Source: Candidatus Pollutiaquabacter sp. (lineage in GTDB: Bacteria; Bacteroidota; Bacteroidia; AKYH767-A; 2013-40CM-41-45). From it: 21,714 nucleotides of DNA. How positions within the stretch are numbered: position 1 is the stretch's first letter; each line of letters opens with the position of its first letter. The notes beneath the pieces were generated by a model that was not told where the DNA came from, did not search any database, and saw only the letters and a program-made list of their open reading frames with translations. Location: positions 1 to 21,714 of the forward strand of contig CAINVI010000298.1 of assembly GCA_903854075.1 (NCBI GenBank). The letters run 5' to 3'. This document shows, piece by piece, positions 7,127-14,346 of the stretch. The position numbers and the translations under genes are program-made.

Positions 7127-8233
7127 CTATTTTCCGGCTGCAAAGACCCAACCCAATCCCCATTCAAAAAAATCGGCGCGGGCATAATGTGTTTTTAAAT
7201 TTACGCAGGCAAAGAATCGTTCATGATAATACCGAAGCCCGATTCTGTGATAGAAATTGCCGTCGTTTTTATAGCGCGTGTAGGGATAAAATCCCAGGTT
7301 GAATAACAAGCCAATAGTTGCAATACGTAATTGATAAGCGCCGTGAATGCCCGGCCGCACATTGACATAGCGCAGCGTGTCATTATTTTCCTGCTCGTAT
7401 TTTATTGCCAGTGAATTGTCGTAGAACAGATCGCCGCCTAATCCAAAATCACTTTTTTTCACTGTCGGAAAAAAATAGGTGGACGATAATGTAAGCGCAG
7501 TGTACTTGGGGCCAAGTGCGGGATAAATTTCTTTTCGTCCGTAGGCGCCGAATACGTGTATAGTTCCTGTTCTTCTTGTGGTACTGTCTCGGGTTGTCAC
7601 CAAGTGTGGAGTCGCGCCAAAATAATGCCGGATGCCGATATTCACTGCTGGTAAATTAATTCCCAGGTTTGGCATTTTCATACTTCCGTTTGAAAAGTGG
7701 GTAAGACTGGCTCCGATTTCTCCGACGGTTTTCGTACTGAAGTTTTTTCGGTAGCTCCACCCAAGATGCACGGCGCCATTCCAATGAGAACCTATGGCGG
7801 CATTTTTTTGGTTTTTCGTAGGGTCGAATGGATATTGGATATAGCCGAGGCCCATTCCGTATCGAAGCCAACTTTGATTATCGTTGCTCTTAAAAAGCGG
7901 AAAGTCGACATACGGAATTACGCCAATGGCTGATCCTAGTTTTGCCGTACCGGTATTTGTCCACGATAACAGTACGCCTGTTTCCGGATACAAGAATTTA
8001 CGTTGCCAGGCTTTTTGACCGGCGGAAGTATTGAATACCGAAAATTCCAGTGCTTGGAGGTGCTGCTCTTGCAATGGCATCAATGCTTCTCGATGTGCCA
8101 TCACAAATCCGTAATTGTACCGCAGCACTGTTCCCCAGGTGCCGCGGGCGAATTCTTCAGCGTGTACTGCAGTAAAATGACCGCTAGCAAGTAGCAGTAG
8201 CATGATGGCTGTTAGCGTACGAAGGACTGACAT
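7127..8233 (-). CDS. Acyloxyacyl hydrolase / PagL-like outer-membrane protein
   Basis: The protein has 368 residues: a signal peptide with probable cleavage after AVHA (about residue 26), then amphipathic beta strands rich in Tyr, Gly and Phe, as in an outer-membrane barrel. The segment HFSNGSMKMPNLGIN at 179-193 matches the PagL lipid A 3-O-deacylase motif, in which His and Ser of HxSN are catalytic (His179 and Ser181 here). In the motif as I remember it from PagL, the third catalytic residue, a Glu 14 positions after the His, falls on Asn193. It is about twice as long as PagL, with a second barrel-like half ending LGWVFAAGK, as in many Bacteroidota proteins annotated this way. It starts 6 bases after the M1 peptidase stop. 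Lipid A deacylation is therefore plausible but unproven; a purely structural barrel is the alternative. Confidence 0.7.
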   Translation of the reverse strand: MSVLRTLTAIMLLLLASGHFTAVHAEEFARGTWGTVLRYNYGFVMAHREALMPLQEQHLQALEFSVFNTSAGQKAWQRKFLYPETGVLLSWTNTGTAKLGSAIGVIPYVDFPLFKSNDNQSWLRYGMGLGYIQYPFDPTKNQKNAAIGSHWNGAVHLGWSYRKNFSTKTVGEIGASLTHFSNGSMKMPNLGINLPAVNIGIRHYFGATPHLVTTRDSTTRRTGTIHVFGAYGRKEIYPALGPKYTALTLSSTYFFPTVKKSDFGLGGDLFYDNSLAIKYEQENNDTLRYVNVRPGIHGAYQLRIATIGLLFNLGFYPYTRYKNDGNFYHRIGLRYYHERFFACVNLKTHYARADFFEWGLGWVFAAGK

Positions 8234-8239
8234 GAATAC

Positions 8240-10783
8240 TTATTCTTCTTCTTTGTTTTCTTCTTCAAATTTATTCAAGACTGCGTCAATCATTTTCATT
8301 CGCTGTTCATTCACTTCGGAGGTTGTCCGTTTCTCTAGCGCTGTTTTTATTCCGCGTAACGCTGCAATTCCGGATGATTTCGCGTAGCGCCGTGAAGTTC
8401 TCTCGCAATAGTCTGTCAATTCCTGAATGCCATTATCCAGCAATTCGCCATCCTGTGATTTAAGGTAATTCCCGTAAGCGCGAATCACTCCATAGCGGCT
8501 CCATCCTTTCGCTTTGTGTAGGGCGCTCACAAAGTAGTTGCCATGATCACGTAGCGAATCTTTTGCATAATATTCCGCCAGCGTAATCATAATGGCGCCA
8601 GCAGAGTCAGCTTCCAGTTTTCCGGCCCACTTTACAGCAACCAGACTGTCGTTGTCGGCAATCACTTCGAACGCTGCAGCGATCACCTCGTAGGAACTGT
8701 CGGTCATGCATTGGTTGATAGTTTCAGCGATGGCCAGATAGTCATAGTGTTTCTTCAGGGCTTTGATCGCCGCACGACGAACATCGGATGACGAATCTTG
8801 GCTGACTATTTTTTGCAACGTTAAAAGTGTGGTTGCACTGTCTTTTTTAGCCAGTGTACCGCAGTTTTCAATGGCATAAGATCGAATTTTAAGCGAACGG
8901 TCCTCAAAGCCGCTTTTCATGATCTCCATATCCGGAGAATTCGCTTTATAGTCCTTTGCAATCACTGCAATTGCTTCCCAGCGGTCCAGATAAAGTGGCG
9001 CATTCTTATATTGATGGCGCCATTCTTCGCGCGAGTGCATGTCCTTTTTCGTACAAAGCAACATTTTCTCAGCATCTACATTTACTAGTTCCGGTTTTTT
9101 CAAGCAATTGAAATTGAATTCTTGCTTTTGCTTGTCCACTACGATTTTTTCACGACGGCTTTTTCCATCTTCGTAAATGTCAACCGTTAGTGGCAAACGA
9201 TAGAGCGGATTTTTTTCCAGACTTTGCGTTTGTTCTATAATGATATATTGTGTCTTCAAGGAATCGTCCCAACGGTATGTAATAGTTAGAGCAGGATGTC
9301 CGCCCGTCAAGAACCACTGATTGAAAAACCAATTTAGGTCCTGTCCGGTAGTTTTTTCGAAAGCCAGGCGAAGGTCGTGGACCTCGGCCGCGCCGTAGCT
9401 GTGTTGGAGGAGATAATTTTTAAGGGTTGTAAAGAAAGCATCGTCACCGATTTCCTTGCGTAGCATATGCAGAATCCGTCCACCTTTGTTATAGGAGATG
9501 GCATCGTACACCTCTTCACGACTTTCGTAATGGAAACGGATGAGCGGCGGATCGGACTCTTTGCTGCTGGCCAGATAGCCCGCCATGTCCACCTGAAAGT
9601 GGCGATCGGCATTTTCTCTTCCGTAACGGTGTTCTCGCCAGAGGTATTCACTGTAGTTGGCAAAGCCTTCGTTCAGCGTGATGTTGCTCCATGACTCGCA
9701 GGTAACAAGATCTCCGAACCAGTGATGATACAATTCATGCGAAATGTAGTCGGTATAGTCACCATCGAGCATTTCACGCGGATCCTGTTGCATATTCGTT
9801 CCATGGATCACTGCGGTCGTATTTTCCATGGCGCCAGATACATAGTCGTGCACGACAACTTGTGCGTACTTCTCCCAGGGAAAATCGACACCAAGCTGAC
9901 GTGAAAAAAACTCGATCATATCCGGTGTTTCTCCGAAAATATTTTTCGCGTACGGAGCGTATGGCGGATCGACATAGTAACTTACTTCTTTTCCGCGCCA
10001 GCTTTCTTTGATTATACTGAACGTACCTACGGCAAGCATAGTCAGGTAAGGTGCGCACGGAAGTGTTTGGCGCCAGTGGTCGGTACGAGTTCCGTCAGCA
10101 TTTTTGTTGGAGTTGATCAATAGTCCGTTGGATAGCGTAACGAAGCCGGTGTCAACGGTTAGAAAAATGTCTTGCGTCATTTTTTGTGACGGAGACTCGA
10201 TGGTCGGAAACCATACCGAGTTTGATTCGGTCTCTCCTTGTGTCCAAAGTTGGCGTGGCTTATCCGGATCTTTTCCATCCGGATTGATGAAGTAAAGTCC
10301 TTTGTCACTTTGTATGGCATCACTTCCGCCTTCTTTTAGCTCGTCCGGTTTGGCTACATAATCGATGACCACTACCAGCGTATCGTTGCGTGAAGCCTTG
10401 TAATTTAATGGAACGGATAGTTTGTCTTTCGCATACCGATAATCCGTTGAATCGCGCGTTCCGTTTTTATTTTCAAGCCAAACATGGCGGATATCCATGC
10501 CTCGTGCATCCAATACAACGTGATCGATGGGCTTGAAGTGGGGTTTAAGCGTAATTTTTGCAGTGCCGTAGAGGTAACGGTCGTTCCATTCCGGCCTGAT
10601 ATCCAATCGCGTATGGATAAGATCAACGGGTTGATCGTACGTTGCTCGGTATTCCGGGTCGTAGCCATACAGGTTAGTGGTAATTTTTTTGGGATTTGAC
10701 TCCGGGACTGGCGCCGGCAATCGGCCGGGCGCAGCACAGCCAACAAGCAACGTGATAAGGGAAAGCGGGATAATGAAACGCAC
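8240..10783 (-). CDS. M1 family metallopeptidase lipoprotein with HEAT-like C-terminus
   Basis: This is a zinc aminopeptidase of the APN/LTA4-hydrolase class (MEROPS M1), 847 residues, removing N-terminal amino acids from peptides. The signal peptide ends at lipobox Cys16 (LITLLVGC), placing it as an envelope lipoprotein. An N-terminal beta domain of about 230 residues is followed by the substrate-anchoring SGAMENTT (Gly317-Asn321) and the zinc site HELYHH (His349, Glu350, His353) with third ligand Glu372 in NEGFANYSEY, at the standard 18-residue spacing. A SYNKGGRILHMLR segment follows. Residues from about 590 to 830 look like alpha-helical HEAT repeats (for example SSDVRRAAIKALKKHYDYLA), and the chain ends in an acidic EEENKEEE. 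It heads the minus-strand operon and is intact. The natural substrate cannot be told. Confidence 0.95.
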   Translation of the reverse strand: MRFIIPLSLITLLVGCAAPGRLPAPVPESNPKKITTNLYGYDPEYRATYDQPVDLIHTRLDIRPEWNDRYLYGTAKITLKPHFKPIDHVVLDARGMDIRHVWLENKNGTRDSTDYRYAKDKLSVPLNYKASRNDTLVVVIDYVAKPDELKEGGSDAIQSDKGLYFINPDGKDPDKPRQLWTQGETESNSVWFPTIESPSQKMTQDIFLTVDTGFVTLSNGLLINSNKNADGTRTDHWRQTLPCAPYLTMLAVGTFSIIKESWRGKEVSYYVDPPYAPYAKNIFGETPDMIEFFSRQLGVDFPWEKYAQVVVHDYVSGAMENTTAVIHGTNMQQDPREMLDGDYTDYISHELYHHWFGDLVTCESWSNITLNEGFANYSEYLWREHRYGRENADRHFQVDMAGYLASSKESDPPLIRFHYESREEVYDAISYNKGGRILHMLRKEIGDDAFFTTLKNYLLQHSYGAAEVHDLRLAFEKTTGQDLNWFFNQWFLTGGHPALTITYRWDDSLKTQYIIIEQTQSLEKNPLYRLPLTVDIYEDGKSRREKIVVDKQKQEFNFNCLKKPELVNVDAEKMLLCTKKDMHSREEWRHQYKNAPLYLDRWEAIAVIAKDYKANSPDMEIMKSGFEDRSLKIRSYAIENCGTLAKKDSATTLLTLQKIVSQDSSSDVRRAAIKALKKHYDYLAIAETINQCMTDSSYEVIAAAFEVIADNDSLVAVKWAGKLEADSAGAIMITLAEYYAKDSLRDHGNYFVSALHKAKGWSRYGVIRAYGNYLKSQDGELLDNGIQELTDYCERTSRRYAKSSGIAALRGIKTALEKRTTSEVNEQRMKMIDAVLNKFEEENKEEE

Positions 10784-10863
10784 GGGAACTTAATTTATAA
10801 AGTATTGGGTAAAGGTAGCGGAATGCAGGATTCGAATTTCCTTTTAAATACGCGGTTTTATCT

Positions 10864-10871
10864 TAATTTTG
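10864..10871 (+). promoter_or_regulatory. Possible -7 promoter box before the biotin carrier gene
   Basis: TAATTTTG matches TAnnTTTG in the 97-base gap between the divergent M1 peptidase and biotin-carrier genes. No convincing -33 TTG stands at the right distance, and the box lies only 9 bases before the ATG at 10881, which would give an almost leaderless transcript. Chance is a real alternative. Confidence 0.2.
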
Positions 10872-10880
10872 TTAGCAATT

Positions 10881-11378
10881 ATGTACAACGTTACTGTTCA
10901 ACATCAGGTCTTTAAAGTGGAAATGGATGCGGCGGGATCCACGGTCGACGGTAAGCCGTTCGTTGCGGATATTCTGCAATTTAAAGACGGTCGCTTCCAC
11001 ATACTTCGTAATCATCGTTCCTTCACGGCTGAAATCCTTCAGCACAATGAGGAAGAGAAATCGTTTTTGATAAAAGTGAATAATTCAGTATTCCCCCTTT
11101 CCGTGCGTGATAAATACGATGATCTGTTGCGTGAAATGGGAATCGATATTACAGCTGGAAAGAAAGTCAACGATCTGAAAGCGCCTATGCCGGGCCTTGT
11201 ATTGAATGTATTGGTGAGCGACGGTCAGTCGGTTGCTAAAGGTGACGCGGTCCTGGTGCTGGAGGCAATGAAGATGGAGAACATCATCAAAGCACCGGCT
11301 GATGGTGTGGTGAAAAAAGTAGCCGTAGTCAAAGGCGATAAAGTGGAGAAGAATCAGGTGATGATCAGCATGGGCTGA
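10881..11378 (+). CDS. Biotin carboxyl carrier protein (biotin/lipoyl attachment domain)
   Basis: This 165-residue protein ends in a biotinyl domain: KAPMPGLVLNVLVSDGQSV, then the biotinylation site VLEAMKMENIIKAPADG with Lys131 about 35 residues from the C-terminus, and the closing strand KVEKNQVMISMG. The first 85 or so residues are mostly beta (MYNVTVQHQVFKVEMD) and are like the N-terminal half of stand-alone carriers annotated in Bacteroidota as acetyl-CoA or propionyl-CoA carboxylase carrier subunits. The start is ATG 10881; an in-frame TTG at 10869 would overlap the possible promoter box. No biotin carboxylase or carboxyltransferase gene is adjacent, so the cognate complex (acetyl-CoA, propionyl-CoA or another acyl-CoA carboxylase, or a decarboxylase) is not decided here. 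Confidence 0.88.
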   Translation: MYNVTVQHQVFKVEMDAAGSTVDGKPFVADILQFKDGRFHILRNHRSFTAEILQHNEEEKSFLIKVNNSVFPLSVRDKYDDLLREMGIDITAGKKVNDLKAPMPGLVLNVLVSDGQSVAKGDAVLVLEAMKMENIIKAPADGVVKKVAVVKGDKVEKNQVMISMG

Positions 11379-11432
11379 GTGGCTTGTTGATAATTGCCGT
11401 TCAAGTACCAGCCAGACCGACTGACTTCCATG

Positions 11433-11440
11433 TAGGTTTG
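11433..11440 (+). promoter_or_regulatory. Possible -7 promoter box before the TonB-dependent receptor
   Basis: TAGGTTTG fits TAnnTTTG and lies 28 bases upstream of the receptor ATG at 11469, in the 90-base gap after the biotin-carrier gene. No clear -33 TTG is seen at 17-23 bases upstream, so support is weak. Confidence 0.25.
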
Positions 11441-11468
11441 GACGGATATATAAAAAATACTTCTGCGT

Positions 11469-14282
11469 ATGCGTTTCGGTTTTTTAGTGACATGCTTATT
11501 GTTATTGACCCGGCTGTCCGGTGCACAAACCGTTTCCGGTGTCATCCGTGACAACAGCTCGGGAGAATCCATCATTGGAGCGGTAGTAACCATCAAAGGC
11601 ACGGATCTGGGAACCACCACCGATATTGATGGTAAATTCTCGCTGAAATCAGATAAGCAGCCGCCATTTACGTTGGTCATTTCCTATGTCGGTTATCAAT
11701 CGCAGGAAATCAGTGTGGCAGATCTCACCAAAGGCGTCACGGTCAAGTTGCGTGCCAAAGAAGTAGAGCTGAAAGATGTCGAGGTTACTGGAAGTCGTAT
11801 CTCTGAAAAGCAGAAAGAAGCGCCGTTGACGGTGGAGTCGATGGATATCATCGCTATCAAAGAATGTCCGCAGCTCTCTTTTTACCAGGCGCTCGGTTCG
11901 CTGAAAGGAGTAGACCTGACTACGGCCTCATTAGGATTTACGGTGATCAATACGCGCGGATTCAATTCTACTTCGCCGGTGCGATCGCTGCAGATCATTG
12001 ACGGCGTCGATAATCAGTCACCGGGCTTGAATTTTTCCCTGGGCAATTTTCTGGGTGCTTCCGAGCTGGATGTATTGAAAGTCGATTTGATTGCCGGCGC
12101 CAGCACGGCATTTTATGGCCCTAATGCGTTTAACGGTGTAATCAATATTCAAACGCGAAGTCCGTTCGTAAAACCCGGCCTCGAAGTTTCCGCCAAAGTA
12201 GGGGAGCGAAACTTATTGGAAACGGCTGTGCGCTGGGCGCAAGTGTTTAAAGATAAAGAGGGCAAAGACCGCTTCGGGTATAAGTTGAATTTATTTGCGA
12301 TGCGGGCTAACGACTGGGAAGCCGATAATATGAATCCTACACCGCAATCACCCGACGGTATTACCAACCCTGGTGGCTACGATGCGGTGAACGTGTACGG
12401 CGATGAATATTACGCAACCAGTAATTTCAATAAGCAGCCGGCGACCAATCCGGGATTGATGACCTATTACCGTACCGGTTACCGTGAAAAAGATCTGGTG
12501 GATTACAATACGAATAACATCAAGGCGAATGCTGCTTTTCACTACAAGTTGAACGATAAAGTAGAGGCGATACTCTCCAGTTCCTTTGGAACAGGAACTA
12601 CCGTTTACCAAGGTGATAATCGCTACAGTTTAAAAGACATTTTATTTTTCCAGAACAGATTGGAAGTTCGCCAGCAGGATAAATTTTTCTTGCGCGCGTA
12701 TGCTACCAATGAAAATGCCGGAAATTCTTACGATGCTTATTTCACCGCGTTGTTGTTGCAGGATGCATCACGTTCCGATCGTTACTGGAGCGAGTATTAC
12801 CGCAATTATTGGGCGAACGATCCTCCGGGCGCTCAAACGAGTGTGTTTAACCAGATCAGAAGTTACCCCGGCTATCCTCAGCCGTCCAATTATCCGCAGT
12901 ACGAAGACTATTTGGCGGCTATTAATCCGTTTCTCTTAAACAACTATTATGATTCACTGACGCAATTTCACGATGCAGCGAGAGGATACGCCGATAATTT
13001 GATGGTTACTGGACGTGATTTTGTGCCGTATTTCAGTCCGGGTACCGACCGTTTCGATTCTGCGTTTTCGTCGATTACCTCCAGAAAGTCTTTCGCCGAA
13101 GGCGGCTCTCGTTTTTACGATCGATCTGCGTTGTATCATGTACAAGGTGAATATCAGTTCAAGCTGGGTACTTTTGCCAACGCCCGCGCCGGCGGAAATT
13201 TCCGAGCCTACCGCCCGGATTCAGAGGGCACGATTTTTAGTGATACCTCCGGACGTAAAATTGTAAATAGTGAATTCGGTACATACTTCGGAGCTGATAA
13301 GAAAGTCCTCGACGAGAAATTAACTGTCAGCGCAACGTTGCGAATCGACAAGAATCAGAATTTCGACTTCCTCGTTTCCCCGGCGGCCTCTCTTGTTTAC
13401 ACGCCGAATCCGAATCACGTTCTGCGCTTTTCGTTCTCTTCCGCCATCCGCAATCCTACGCTTACTGATCAGTACTTGTATTACAACGTAGGTCGCGCAA
13501 TTCTCATTGGAAACACGGAAGGCTATGATTCTTTGTTGACGGTTCCTTCGGTACGCGAGTTTTTTGACAAAGACAAACAACCGCAATATCTGGAATGGTT
13601 CAGCGTGGATCCGGTGCGTCCGGAGAAAGTCAAGACGTTTGAGTTGGGTTATCGCACCACCTTGTTCGACAGATTATATCTTGATGCGAATTACTATTAC
13701 AGTATCTATCGCGACTTTATCGGATATCGTATTGGGGTAGACGCGGACCTTTCGCGGACCATTTTTGGGACCTACGAGTTGACCGTTTACGATGTGTTCC
13801 GTTTTGCCAGTAACGCGGAAGATGTGGTCAATACGCAAGGATTCTCTTTAGGCTTGAATTATTTCGTCGGCAAATTCTTCGCTTTCAATGGTAATTACTC
13901 CTGGAATCAGCTCGATAAACGGGGTTCCGACGATCCGTTGATTCCGGCGTTCAACACGCCGTTGCATAAATTCAATGTGGGCTTCAGCGGACGCGATATT
14001 GAAACGGTGGTGTTTAACAAAATAAATGTTAACGGCTTCGGATTTAATGTCAATTTCAAATGGGTTGATGGGTTTGAATTTGAGGGATCACCGCAATTTT
14101 CGGGTGAAATTGAAGATTATGAGCTGGTCGACCTTCAAGTCAGCAAACGCGTTCCCAAAATGAATTCAGTGTTCAAATTGGGCTGCTCCAATTTGCTCAA
14201 TAACCTTCATTACGAGGTTTTTGGCGGTCCGCTCATCGGACGGTTGGCTTATTTTTCTATTCTGGTCGAGTTGAATAAATGA
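11469..14282 (+). CDS. TonB-dependent outer-membrane receptor with CarboxypepD_reg-like domain
   Basis: This is a 937-residue gated outer-membrane barrel for energy-dependent uptake. A signal peptide (LVTCLLLLTRLSGAQ, about 20 residues) is followed by a beta-sandwich regulatory domain (TVSGVIRDNSSGESIIGAVV, with GTTTDIDGKFSL and SYVGYQSQEI) at about 21-100. A plug domain follows at about 105-230 (ALGSLKGVDLTTASLGFTVI, NTRGFNSTSP, DLIAGASTAFYGPNAFNGVI). The rest is a barrel with many aromatic, alternating strands. It has a SusC-like N-terminal extension, but no SusD-like lipoprotein gene follows, so a classical polysaccharide utilisation pair is unlikely. The genes downstream encode two T9SS-exported hydrolase-fold proteins. 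The substrate (siderophore, cobalamin, oligosaccharide or peptide) cannot be read from the sequence. The frame is intact. Confidence 0.93.
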   Translation: MRFGFLVTCLLLLTRLSGAQTVSGVIRDNSSGESIIGAVVTIKGTDLGTTTDIDGKFSLKSDKQPPFTLVISYVGYQSQEISVADLTKGVTVKLRAKEVELKDVEVTGSRISEKQKEAPLTVESMDIIAIKECPQLSFYQALGSLKGVDLTTASLGFTVINTRGFNSTSPVRSLQIIDGVDNQSPGLNFSLGNFLGASELDVLKVDLIAGASTAFYGPNAFNGVINIQTRSPFVKPGLEVSAKVGERNLLETAVRWAQVFKDKEGKDRFGYKLNLFAMRANDWEADNMNPTPQSPDGITNPGGYDAVNVYGDEYYATSNFNKQPATNPGLMTYYRTGYREKDLVDYNTNNIKANAAFHYKLNDKVEAILSSSFGTGTTVYQGDNRYSLKDILFFQNRLEVRQQDKFFLRAYATNENAGNSYDAYFTALLLQDASRSDRYWSEYYRNYWANDPPGAQTSVFNQIRSYPGYPQPSNYPQYEDYLAAINPFLLNNYYDSLTQFHDAARGYADNLMVTGRDFVPYFSPGTDRFDSAFSSITSRKSFAEGGSRFYDRSALYHVQGEYQFKLGTFANARAGGNFRAYRPDSEGTIFSDTSGRKIVNSEFGTYFGADKKVLDEKLTVSATLRIDKNQNFDFLVSPAASLVYTPNPNHVLRFSFSSAIRNPTLTDQYLYYNVGRAILIGNTEGYDSLLTVPSVREFFDKDKQPQYLEWFSVDPVRPEKVKTFELGYRTTLFDRLYLDANYYYSIYRDFIGYRIGVDADLSRTIFGTYELTVYDVFRFASNAEDVVNTQGFSLGLNYFVGKFFAFNGNYSWNQLDKRGSDDPLIPAFNTPLHKFNVGFSGRDIETVVFNKINVNGFGFNVNFKWVDGFEFEGSPQFSGEIEDYELVDLQVSKRVPKMNSVFKLGCSNLLNNLHYEVFGGPLIGRLAYFSILVELNK

Positions 14283-14292
14283 TGAATTTAGG

Positions 14293-14339
14293 GGTTTTGA
14301 CAATCGCGGTAAATCGCTAGATTTACGCGAATCAAAACC
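14293..14339 (+). repeat. Long imperfect inverted repeat just upstream of the degenerate hydrolase gene
   Basis: Three paired blocks form one hairpin: GGTTTTGA (14293-14300) with TCAAAACC (14332-14339), TCGCG (14304-14308) with CGCGA (14326-14330), and TAAATC (14310-14315) with GATTTA (14320-14325), closing a GCTA tetraloop. Only a CAA/A internal loop and one bulged G interrupt 19 pairs. It begins 10 bases after the receptor stop and ends 7 bases before the next ATG (14347). There is no T-tract on either side, so a standard terminator is unlikely. A 5'-UTR stability or translation element, or an operator, fits better. Confidence 0.7.
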
Positions 14340-14346
14340 AACCATC

